In this document: positions 43,137 to 50,860 of the stretch, piece by piece | Layout of the letters: every line of letters begins with the position of its first letter | Position numbering within the stretch: the stretch's first letter is position 1 | Source of the DNA: Paenibacillus lycopersici | Lineage (GTDB): Bacteria; Bacillota; Bacilli; Paenibacillales; Paenibacillaceae | Reading direction: 5' to 3' | Assembly: GCF_010119935.1 (NCBI RefSeq) | Contig: NZ_CP048209.1 | Coordinates: 4,157,001 to 4,221,000, forward strand | DNA: 64,000 bases | Position numbers and translations under genes: made by a program | The notes under the pieces: model-generated | The model's database searches: none | Seen by the model: only the letters and a program-made list of their open reading frames with translations | Told to the model about the DNA's origin: nothing

Positions 43137-45038
43137 ATGCTCGATCGGATTTCTTACGGCATCGACGCGCTCGTCGGCAGGCTGCTGGAGCAGCAGCAGA
43201 ACGACGGCAGTTGGCGAATGGGTTTCATAGAACACGGCGTTTCCATGGATGCCGCCGCGATCTTCCTGCTGCAGAGCATCGGCGTGCGCATGCCAAGGCT
43301 CGTGCAAGCGCTGGCGGAACGGATACAGGCCAAACAGGCGGATGGCGGCGCTTGGCAGGTGTACCCCGACGAAGAACGCGGGAATGCGTCCGCGACTGCA
43401 GAATGCTATTATGCGCTGCAATTCGCCGGATTTTCACCGCAAGAGCCGGCGCTGCTCCAAGCCAAAGCGGCGTTCGACGCGCTTGGCGGGATGAAACGGA
43501 TCGACAACCTGCTGACGAAATTCAGACTCGCCGTCATCGGACGCTATCCTTGGCCGCGCTGGTTCCCGATTCCGCTGTCCATTATGCTGCTCCCGTCCTC
43601 GTCCCCGATCCATTTCTTCCAATTCTCGGGCTATGCCCGCGTCCATATGGCGCCGATGCTGCTGCTCGCCGACCGCAAGACCCGCGGCAAGCTGCCGCAA
43701 ACGCAGCCGATTGCAGAGCCAAGCCGCTTTAACGGCATGGACAGCCATTGGATGAACCGGCATTGGCGAGCGCATTTCGGCCTTCCCTTCCGCGAGTTGT
43801 CCGAGCACCGCCGCAAAGGACTTTGGCGGCTGCCCGCCAAGCTTCACGCCCAGGCTGCCGGACGCGCCGAACGCTACATGCTGGATCGGATCGAGCCGGA
43901 CGGCACGCTCTACAGCTACTCGAGCGCCACGCTGCTGATGCTGCACGCGCTCCATGGACGCGGCTATCCGAACAGCCATCCCGTTATGGCGAATGCTCTA
44001 AACGGACTGGAATCGCTGTTGTTTCCGGACCTTCAGACAGGGTCGAAACCATCGGTGCAAATTACGACCGCGGCGCTCTGGGATACGGCGTTGATCAGCC
44101 ACGCGATCCAAGCCGCCGGATTGTCCGGCAGTCATCCCGCCGTCGCGAGAGCCGGCCGTTATATTCTGCCGCGGCAACACACGGCGCTGGGCGACTGGAA
44201 GCGGAACGTGCACCGGCCGCTGGCCGGAGGCTGGGGGTTCTCCGACGTCAATACGATCAACCCTGACGTCGACGACACGACCGCAGCGCTGCGCGCAATC
44301 CGCGGGCTGCCCGGGACGGAAGCCCGGCAAGCCGCCGACCGCGGCCTGCAATGGCTGCTCGCGATGCAGAACAGCGACGGGGGCTGGCCCGCGTTCGAGC
44401 GGAACGTCGACAGCCGCATCATCCGCTGGGTGCCGCTCGACGGCGCCGAAGACGCGGCGACGGATCCGTCCACGCCGGATTTGACCGGCCGGACGCTGGA
44501 ATACCTCGGGCGCAGCGCCGGCTTGACGAGCGCGAACGGCTTCGTCCGCCGCGCGGCGGATTGGCTCTACGGCCGTCAGGAACGGGACGGCTCGTGGTAT
44601 GGGCGCTGGGGCGTGTGCTATATATACGGCACATGGGCGGCGCTGACCGGCTTGGCCGCCGTCCGCGAACCGGCCGATCATCCGCCGATTCGCCGCGCGG
44701 TCGAATGGCTGCTGAGCATCCAGCGGCCTGACGGCGGCTTCGGCGAATCGTGCGCCAGCGACAGCGTCAAACGCTACCGGCCCCTGCCGCACTCGACGCT
44801 CTCGCAAACCGCATGGGCGCTCGACGCCCTGATTGCGGTACAAGAACGGCCCGTTCCGGCGATGGAACGAGCCTGCGAATATTTGCTGGCGCATATGCTG
44901 CGAGACGGGCCGCATGTCTCCTATCCAACCGGCGCCGGACTGCCCGGCTGCGTCTACATGCGCTACGACAGCTACCCGGTCGTCTGGCCGCTACTGGCAC
45001 TGGCGCATTACCGCGCCAAGTATGGCGGGAGCGGGTAG
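43137..45038 (+). CDS. shc: Squalene-hopene cyclase-type triterpene cyclase
   Basis: A 633-residue monotopic membrane cyclase, expected to fold squalene or a C35 relative into a polycyclic hopanoid-type lipid. The DxDD acid motif is DVDDTTA at Asp377. At least five QW repeats are visible, such as QQNDGSW, QNSDGGWPAF, QERDGSWYGRWG and QRPDGGFGES. The start at 43137 follows GAGGTGA; the longer frame is not supported. Bacillus homologues (SqhC) act on tetraprenyl-curcumene, so the true substrate may be that. No squalene synthesis genes lie in the window. The Fur box 180 bases upstream may be shared. Confidence 0.9.
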   Translation: MLDRISYGIDALVGRLLEQQQNDGSWRMGFIEHGVSMDAAAIFLLQSIGVRMPRLVQALAERIQAKQADGGAWQVYPDEERGNASATAECYYALQFAGFSPQEPALLQAKAAFDALGGMKRIDNLLTKFRLAVIGRYPWPRWFPIPLSIMLLPSSSPIHFFQFSGYARVHMAPMLLLADRKTRGKLPQTQPIAEPSRFNGMDSHWMNRHWRAHFGLPFRELSEHRRKGLWRLPAKLHAQAAGRAERYMLDRIEPDGTLYSYSSATLLMLHALHGRGYPNSHPVMANALNGLESLLFPDLQTGSKPSVQITTAALWDTALISHAIQAAGLSGSHPAVARAGRYILPRQHTALGDWKRNVHRPLAGGWGFSDVNTINPDVDDTTAALRAIRGLPGTEARQAADRGLQWLLAMQNSDGGWPAFERNVDSRIIRWVPLDGAEDAATDPSTPDLTGRTLEYLGRSAGLTSANGFVRRAADWLYGRQERDGSWYGRWGVCYIYGTWAALTGLAAVREPADHPPIRRAVEWLLSIQRPDGGFGESCASDSVKRYRPLPHSTLSQTAWALDALIAVQERPVPAMERACEYLLAHMLRDGPHVSYPTGAGLPGCVYMRYDSYPVVWPLLALAHYRAKYGGSG

Positions 45039-45050
45039 GTGCCTCTCGTG

Positions 45051-45091
45051 CACATTGACCCGAGCGAGAATCATCCGCTTCGGTCAATGTG
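45051..45091 (+). other. Hairpin just after the shc stop
   Basis: CACATTGACC and GGTCAATGTG form a perfect ten-pair stem 13 bases past the shc stop, with a 21-base loop that has a partial inner stem. No T tract follows, so it is a possible mRNA 3'-end structure and not a standard terminator. Confidence 0.55.
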
Positions 45092-45098
45092 TGCCGTA

Positions 45099-45390
45099 CG
45101 CGTGCACGGGGTGCACCTCTTGCCCGCATGCGGCTGGTATCTCGGCATGTAGTGCACGGGGCGCACCTCTTTGCTCGCATGCGTCCGATATCGCGGCATG
45201 TAGTGCACGGGGTGCACCTCTTTACTCGCATGCGGCCGATATCGCGGCATGTAGTGTACCACGTACAACTCTTTGCTCAATTTCTCCCACTTTACCAGGC
45301 ATGTAGTGTACCACATACAACTCTCTGCTCAATTTCCCCCAATTTCTCGGCATGTATTGTACCACGTACAACTCTTTGCTCGAATACTGA
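45099..45390. repeat. 51-bp tandem repeat array with palindromic core, six units
   Basis: The cores GTG(C/T)AC...GT(G/A)CA start at 45102, 45152, 45203, 45254, 45306 and 45358, with spacings of 50, 51, 51, 52 and 52. Each unit also has CTCT-T-x-CTC and CGGCATGTA. In units 1-3 the core is TGCAC-GGG-GTGCA-like, and in units 4-6 TGTAC-CAC-GTACA-like, a paired change at one stem position. All six frames are nearly open because the period is close to a multiple of three, so 17-residue repeat ORFs appear on both strands; I treat these as by-products. Confidence 0.88.
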
Positions 45391-45900
45391 GTTCATGGCC
45401 GCATTGGACCAATGTAATGCATCCCTAGCACTACATCTCGAGAACGAGGGAATGTGTGGCACAAGCACGCGGCATCCCAAACAATCGGCCGCGTTCGTCC
45501 AGCATTTTGCCCGCTGCTCCACACCACCGTCACACCAGCCCGATATTCCCTTCATATCATTCACGGATTGGCATTCAAACTCTCCGATATCCCTTTCGCA
45601 TGCCTCCCTCGGCAGCCCTCTCGCTCGACCGCCCGCCTTCTGCCAAAGGTCCGTCCCCTCCGGATAGCCGAAATCCCGACACAAGCCGAAACTGCCGAGG
45701 CTGTCTCCCCCTCACCCTCAAACAAGCTGCGAGCCCCTTCCCATTTCTCTCACAATATTTATTGATACAAATCGTTTCATATATAGATTGTTTCGAATGC
45801 ATCTATGCTCGTTTCGAATGCAGCTCAGTCGCCTGCAAAGCCGTCGTTCCCCTTTAAATCGTGAAAAAATTATAATGTCCCCTTATATTCCCATAATTCC
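45391..45900. other. Long intergenic stretch without a gene
   Basis: No ORF has a ribosome site or a recognisable product. The plus strand is pyrimidine-rich at 45480-45760. TTTCGAATGCA occurs twice near 45790-45825. A lone TTGATACA at 45762 equals half of the XRE operator 146 bases downstream. Confidence 0.5.
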
Positions 45901-45901
45901 C

Positions 45902-45931
45902 TTGACATTGATACACTTTGTATCATAAATT
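45902..45931 (+). promoter_or_regulatory. Promoter and operator of the XRE gene
   Basis: TTGACA at 45902 and TAAATT at 45926 lie 18 bases apart. The spacer is filled by TGATACA-CTT-TGTATCA (45909-45925), a perfect palindrome suited to autorepression. Confidence 0.7.
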
Positions 45932-46004
45932 ATCTATTAGAAGGCCGAACAATACTACCTTCGGCCCAGTTACAAAATGGAAGTATGACGTAAGGAGTTA
46001 ATAA

Positions 46005-46331
46005 ATGATGACGATGGGAGATCGATTAAGGGAACTGAGACTTCGCAAGAACATTTCGCAAGAAGAAGTAGCCAGGCAAATCGGAATTACCCGTTCCGCA
46101 TACAGTCATTACGAAATCAACAACCGCCAGCCCGTTTACGAAACGTTGAAGAAATTAGCGTTGCTGTTCAACGTCTCGCTGGACTACATCATCGGCGGAG
46201 AGCCAGTCAAGCCCGATACGCCGGTAACGCCCGAAGCGATCGAAATCATCAAAATTTTGAACGGCATGGATCAGGAGAGACGCAAACAGTCGATCGACCG
46301 GATGATGGCCGTCCTTAAGCAGGGCGATTGA
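46005..46331 (+). CDS. Short XRE-family regulator
   Basis: A 108-residue regulator. Residues 4-64 are the HTH_3 domain with RKNISQEEVARQIGITRSAYSHYE. The C-terminal helix DQERRKQSIDRMMAVLKQ should dimerise, as in SinR- or ImmR-like proteins. TAAGGAG lies seven bases before the ATG. The promoter holds a palindrome and so autorepression is likely. It is convergent with the sensor kinase gene, with one base between the two stop codons and no terminator. There are no phage or element genes nearby. Confidence 0.9.
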   Translation: MMTMGDRLRELRLRKNISQEEVARQIGITRSAYSHYEINNRQPVYETLKKLALLFNVSLDYIIGGEPVKPDTPVTPEAIEIIKILNGMDQERRKQSIDRMMAVLKQGD

Positions 46332-46332
46332 G

Positions 46333-48429
46333 CTATTTGACGGTGCAAGGGAGCATGAACCAGATCATGGTCCCCTTGTCGACCGCGCTGACCGCCCCGA
46401 TCGTGCCGCCGTGAGCTTCGACGATTTCCTTCGCGATGGCAAGGCCGAGCCCGCTCCCGCCCCCGGCGGAATTGCGGGAAGCCTCGATTCTGTAGAAGCG
46501 GTCGAAAATGAACGGCAGATGCTCTTCCTCGATGCCGGCGCCCGTATCGCTGACGGTGACGATGACACGGTTGGTCGACGCTTCGAAGTAAAAAGAAAGC
46601 GCTATCTCTCCGCCTCTCGGCGTATGCTTGATGGCATTGTAGATGACATTCGCGATGACCTGATCCATGCGGGACAAATCCAAGCTCAGCCGGATGCGGT
46701 TCTGCTGCCGAACCTCGTGGACAAGCCCTTCCCCGGGCTCGTTCTCACTGAGATATTCGCAGTTGAACCGAATTCCGCTGCTGATGACGTCGATCTCGTA
46801 CAAGTCCCTCACCTGGTTGATCCACTGTCCCAGCGGCACCTCCGCAAAATCAAACCGCGTCTGCCCCGCCTCCAGCTTCGTCAGCTCGAACAAGTCGCGA
46901 ATAAGCCGATTAAGTCCGCCGAGCTTCCCGAGCATCATTTTGATATACCGCCGCTGCTGTTCCTCCGTCTTCACCACGCCGTCCTGAAAAGCTTCCAGAT
47001 ACCCTTGCAGCAGCGTAATCGGCGTGCGCAGATCATGCGAAATATTCGTCATCAGCTGCCGTCTCGACGTTTCGGAACGCTGCAGCTCGCGGTTCGTCTG
47101 CGCCAGCGACTCGTTAACCTCGCTTAACGCCACCGTCCGCTCCTCGATCCGTTCCTCGAGATGCATGTTCAGCTCCCGAAGCTCGTTCGACACATGCTCG
47201 ACCTGGTATAAGGCGCTCGAAAACCGTTTAGAAATAATGAAAGACTGCATCAGCATGAAGAAAAACAACCCCAGCGGCACCAGCTGCGCATAATTCAGCC
47301 ATTCGTTGTAGAACAGCATGTCGTTCATTACCGTAACGACGAATACCGCGACGCCGGACAATACGAAGGCGGATCCAACCCTCCGGCGCAGCCTGGCGAT
47401 AATCAGGACGGCTAACGTATAGATGCTGACCGCGATGACATACAGCTGGAAGACGAAGAGAAGCCGGGAGTAGACGATCGCCGGACACACGAGCACGAAC
47501 GCGCATAACGCGACGCCGATGCCGAGCACGAAACGAATGACCTTCCTCGACGCATCCATCGGGAACAGCCGGTACACGTACATATAACCGGAGACCGCGC
47601 TGAGCGCGAAGGAGATGTATTCGATCTTCAGCCCGCCCTCCCACGGAATCGGGAACAGCTGCAGCAGGTAGTTATCGCCCGTCACGCTCGCCCTTGCGCC
47701 TACGAACAGGCAAAGCAAGCCGAAATGAATCGTGAATTTCTCCTGTCTCCGGAACGCGTAGAGACCGATATGGTAGACGCCGATAATGAGCAGGCTGCCG
47801 AGGATCAGCATCTCCTTGGCCGTCGTTTTCATCTGCGAATGGACGATCGTATCGCTGTCGCCCATCGTGATCGGCACCCAGATTCCGCCTTTGCGGTGCT
47901 GGAAATTGGACACCTGGATGACAATCTCGACATGGTCGGATTTCGTCCCGAACGAGACAATGCGCGGAAACTGCATCGCCGTCGAATCGCCGCGGCTCGT
48001 GCCGACCTTGCCTTCGGCCGCTACGACCTTGCCGTCGATCCACAGCTTGTAGCTGCTGAAAATATTCGGCACGCGCAGCGCCAGCACCCGATCCGTCGGC
48101 GCGAGCAGCACGGTGAGCTTGTACGTCGCGTAGCCTTGGCCGTTATGGATGCCTGAATTGCCGCCGGTATAGCTGTTCCACGACCGCGGCACCATGACAT
48201 ACCGCTCCCCGCTATCGAGCTGCGTATCGCCCGGCGCGAGCAGCCGGCCGCCGTAGAACGTCCATTTGCCCGAGAGCTCGGCCTGGCCGTCGTTCCCGAA
48301 CGACCAATGGCGCAGATCGATGACGCCGTCCTTGGCCCCCGGCGCACCGCCTCTGGGCTCTACCGAGCAGCCGGCCAGCGAAACTGTTATTATGAACAGG
48401 AACAGTATGAGTGCGAATAAGCGGCGAAT
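46333..48429 (-). CDS. Membrane sensor histidine kinase with GH2-like sensor domain
   Basis: A 698-residue kinase. After a lipobox-like start (RRLFALILFLFIITVSLAGC) comes a beta-rich extracellular domain with LSGKWTFYGGRL and RVPNIFSSYKLWIDG, resembling the GH2-type sugar-binding fold. Seven membrane helices (7TMR-DISM type) follow, then a coiled coil, the H box NISHDLRTPITLLQGYLE and an HATPase domain with NVIYNAIKH, DTGAGI and GGSGLGLAI. The only start in a good position is an ATT at 48429, with AGGAGGGG six bases upstream. GTG and TTG further upstream (48462, 48471) fall at the predicted transcription start and lack a ribosome site. The partner response regulator is divergent. Confidence 0.88.
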   Translation of the reverse strand: MRRLFALILFLFIITVSLAGCSVEPRGGAPGAKDGVIDLRHWSFGNDGQAELSGKWTFYGGRLLAPGDTQLDSGERYVMVPRSWNSYTGGNSGIHNGQGYATYKLTVLLAPTDRVLALRVPNIFSSYKLWIDGKVVAAEGKVGTSRGDSTAMQFPRIVSFGTKSDHVEIVIQVSNFQHRKGGIWVPITMGDSDTIVHSQMKTTAKEMLILGSLLIIGVYHIGLYAFRRQEKFTIHFGLLCLFVGARASVTGDNYLLQLFPIPWEGGLKIEYISFALSAVSGYMYVYRLFPMDASRKVIRFVLGIGVALCAFVLVCPAIVYSRLLFVFQLYVIAVSIYTLAVLIIARLRRRVGSAFVLSGVAVFVVTVMNDMLFYNEWLNYAQLVPLGLFFFMLMQSFIISKRFSSALYQVEHVSNELRELNMHLEERIEERTVALSEVNESLAQTNRELQRSETSRRQLMTNISHDLRTPITLLQGYLEAFQDGVVKTEEQQRRYIKMMLGKLGGLNRLIRDLFELTKLEAGQTRFDFAEVPLGQWINQVRDLYEIDVISSGIRFNCEYLSENEPGEGLVHEVRQQNRIRLSLDLSRMDQVIANVIYNAIKHTPRGGEIALSFYFEASTNRVIVTVSDTGAGIEEEHLPFIFDRFYRIEASRNSAGGGSGLGLAIAKEIVEAHGGTIGAVSAVDKGTMIWFMLPCTVK

Positions 48430-48454
48430 GACGTTCCCCTCCTGAAAACGTAGA

Positions 48455-48484
48455 TTGCCCACCCCTCCCAAGATTCGATATAAT
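48455..48484 (+). promoter_or_regulatory. Promoter of the response regulator operon
   Basis: TTGCCC at 48455 and TATAAT at 48479 lie 18 bases apart in the 83-base gap of the divergent pair. The start codon follows 28 bases later with GGGGGAG before it. Confidence 0.65.
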
Positions 48485-48512
48485 AGTGCGAGGAAGAGGG
48501 GGAGCTGTGGAA

Positions 48513-49244
48513 ATGGCTGGAAGCAAAATATTGGTTGTAGACGATGAAACGGATATTACCGAGCTGATCTCGTTATATATGGAGCGTGAGGGCTATCTCG
48601 TACATACGACGGACAACGGCGAGGATGCCGTTGCGCTGGCCGATTCGTTTCAGCCGGATTTGATCATTCTGGACGTGCAGCTGGGACAGATGGACGGCTT
48701 CGACGTCTGCAAGCTCGTTCGCCAAGTTTCGGATGTCCCGATCTTGTTCGTCAGCTGTAAAAGCGACGATACTGATATTATACATGGTCTGACCGTAGGC
48801 GGCGACGATTACATGACGAAGCCTTTCAGCCCGAGCCAGCTCGTTGCGCGCGTCAAAGCCCATCTGCGGCGGCAATCGGTGAACGACCGCCAGCTTCCGT
48901 ACGACAGGGCCGCAGGCGAAGTGCTTCGTTTCGACGGCCTGGTGATCGACCTGCCGGGCAGGACGGTCCATGTGAAAGGCAAGGAAGTGTTCCTGTCGAC
49001 CAAGGAATTCGAGCTGCTCGTCCGTCTTGCCAAGACGCCGAACCGCGCGTTCGCGCTGGACGACCTGTACACCATTGTCTGGGGACATGACAGCATGGGC
49101 GATACGCGAACCCTTATGGTGCACGTCAGCAACCTCCGCAAGAAGATCGAGCCCGATCCCGCGAATCCGATCTACATCGTCACGGTCCGCGGCGTCGGCT
49201 ATAAATTCAACATCAAGGAAGGAAACCCGCATGTACAACGCTGA
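48513..49244 (+). CDS. OmpR/PhoB-family response regulator
   Basis: A 243-residue regulator. The receiver has the DDE acidic pair, the phosphorylation site Asp54 in LIILDVQLG and the Lys in DYMTKPFSPSQL. The C-terminal winged helix contains FELLVRLAKTPNRAFALDDL and VSNLRKKIEPDPANP. ATG 48513 has GGGGGAG eight bases upstream. It is divergent from the kinase gene, an uncommon layout for a pair. Its last 14 bases overlap the next gene. Confidence 0.95.
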   Translation: MAGSKILVVDDETDITELISLYMEREGYLVHTTDNGEDAVALADSFQPDLIILDVQLGQMDGFDVCKLVRQVSDVPILFVSCKSDDTDIIHGLTVGGDDYMTKPFSPSQLVARVKAHLRRQSVNDRQLPYDRAAGEVLRFDGLVIDLPGRTVHVKGKEVFLSTKEFELLVRLAKTPNRAFALDDLYTIVWGHDSMGDTRTLMVHVSNLRKKIEPDPANPIYIVTVRGVGYKFNIKEGNPHVQR

Positions 49245-50097
49245 TTTATGGAAAGATTACGAACTGCTCGACACCGGCAACGGAGAGAAACTGGAACGCT
49301 GGGGGCAATTCGTGCTCCGCAGGCCGGATCCGCAAGTCATTTGGCCGATCGCAAACGAAACGGGCCGCTGGAAGACGGCTGACGGCCACTATCACCGCAG
49401 CTCCTCAGGCGGCGGCGAATGGGAGTTCCGCACGAAAATGCCGGAGCGCTGGTCCATCTCGTACGGCGAGCTGAAATTCCACATCAAGCCGACGAGCTTC
49501 AAGCATACCGGCCTGTTCCCCGAGCAAGCGGTCAACTGGACGTGGATGATGGACAAGATCCGCAATGCCGGCCGGCCGATCAAAGTGCTGAACCTGTTCG
49601 CCTACACGGGCGGCGCAACGGTCGCCGCGGCGGCGGCCGGAGCGGAAGTGTGCCACGTCGACGCCGCCAAAGGCATGGTGCAGTGGGCGAAGGAAAACGC
49701 CGAGCTGTCCGGCCTTGCGTCGGCGCCCGTCCGCTATATTACGGACGACGTCTTCAAATTCGTGCAGCGCGAACAGCGCCGCGGCAACCGGTACGACGCC
49801 ATCATTATGGATCCGCCGTCCTACGGGCGCGGCCCGAACGGCGAGATGTGGAAGCTGGAGCAGAACCTGTTCCCGTTCCTGGAATCGTGCACGACGATCA
49901 TGTCCGAGAATCCGCTCTTCGTGCTGGTGAACTCCTACACGACGGGCCTCTCGCCCACCGTGCTTCACAACATGCTTCACATGACGGTGGGCAGGAAGTT
50001 CAACGGCAGCATTCACTGCGGCGAGATCGGCATTCCGATTACGGCATCGGGACTGACGCTGCCATGCGGCATTCTCGGCCGCTGGGAGGGCCGGTAA
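49231..50097 (+). CDS. RlmI-like 23S rRNA cytosine methyltransferase homologue
   Basis: A 288-residue class I methyltransferase. The SAM motif is VLNLFAYTGGATVAAAAAGAEV and the catalytic loop is IIMDPPSYGRGPNG (DPPSY), as in COG1092 enzymes. The N-terminal PUA domain of E. coli RlmI is missing; the protein opens with a family-specific beta domain (DTGNGEKLERWGQFVLRRP). It overlaps the response regulator by 14 bases. The stop is one base before the RluA-type ATG, so the two are coupled. Confidence 0.82.
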   Translation: MYNADLWKDYELLDTGNGEKLERWGQFVLRRPDPQVIWPIANETGRWKTADGHYHRSSSGGGEWEFRTKMPERWSISYGELKFHIKPTSFKHTGLFPEQAVNWTWMMDKIRNAGRPIKVLNLFAYTGGATVAAAAAGAEVCHVDAAKGMVQWAKENAELSGLASAPVRYITDDVFKFVQREQRRGNRYDAIIMDPPSYGRGPNGEMWKLEQNLFPFLESCTTIMSENPLFVLVNSYTTGLSPTVLHNMLHMTVGRKFNGSIHCGEIGIPITASGLTLPCGILGRWEGR

Positions 50098-50098
50098 G

Positions 50099-50860
50099 AT
50101 GACCGGCAGCGACGGCAGGCCGACCCCTGCACCCAAGCTGCCGGTGCTTTACGAGGACAATCATTTGCTTGCCGTCGTGAAGCCCCCCGGCATCCTCTCG
50201 CAAGCGGACGAGACCGGCGAAGCCGACATGGTGTCGCTGCTCAAAGACGATCTGAAACAACGCTACAACAAGCCCGGCAACGTCTATGTCGGGCTTGTCC
50301 ATCGTTTGGACCGCCCCGTCGGCGGCGCCATGCTGTTCGCCAAGACGTCGAAGGCGGCTTCCAGACTGTCGGAGTCCGTTCGCAGCCGCAATTTCGATAA
50401 ACTATACCTCGCCGTCGTTCATGGCGCTCCTCCGGCCCCGCACGGCCGTCTGCGGCACTTCCTGCGCAAGGACGCCGGCCGGAATATCGTGACCGTCCAT
50501 GACAAGCCGTTGAACGACGCCAAGGAAGCGATCCTCGATTACGCGGTCGTTGCGAAGCAAGGATCGCATGCATTAGTCGCGGTCAAGCTGCTGACCGGAC
50601 GTTCGCATCAAATCCGGGCGCAAATGGCGGCCGTCGGCTGTCCGCTCGTCTTCGACCGCAAATACGGCGCGCCGCCCGTCCAGGGCGAACAGGACATCGC
50701 GTTATGGTCGACCTCCGTCGGCGTGACGCATCCCGTCACGAAGGAATGGCTGACGATCGTCGCGCAGCCGCCGGCGACGGAGCCATGGAGCCGATTCGAC
50801 GAGCATCATTTTGCCAAAGCGCTGCACGCAATAAGCGCCGAAGGAGGGATGGACAGATGA
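50099..50860 (+). CDS. RluA-family pseudouridine synthase
   Basis: A 253-residue enzyme that isomerises uridine in rRNA or tRNA. The catalytic Asp is in GLVHRLDRPVGGAML. VVKPPGILSQADE is the typical first strand, and LLTGRSHQIRAQMAAVG the RNA-binding part. The S4 domain is absent, as in several Bacillus members. The start overlaps the methyltransferase stop region (TAAGATG). Its TGA overlaps the capA ATG (ATGA). The RNA target is unknown. Confidence 0.9.
   Translation: MTGSDGRPTPAPKLPVLYEDNHLLAVVKPPGILSQADETGEADMVSLLKDDLKQRYNKPGNVYVGLVHRLDRPVGGAMLFAKTSKAASRLSESVRSRNFDKLYLAVVHGAPPAPHGRLRHFLRKDAGRNIVTVHDKPLNDAKEAILDYAVVAKQGSHALVAVKLLTGRSHQIRAQMAAVGCPLVFDRKYGAPPVQGEQDIALWSTSVGVTHPVTKEWLTIVAQPPATEPWSRFDEHHFAKALHAISAEGGMDR

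Noticed and set aside
45099..45390. CRISPR array
   Set aside because: The whole 51-bp unit repeats with no unique spacers, and no cas gene is present.
45089..45667. 192-codon ORF with 17-residue repeats
   Set aside because: It arises from the 51-bp period, and other frames on both strands give similar repeats. No ribosome site and no codon bias.
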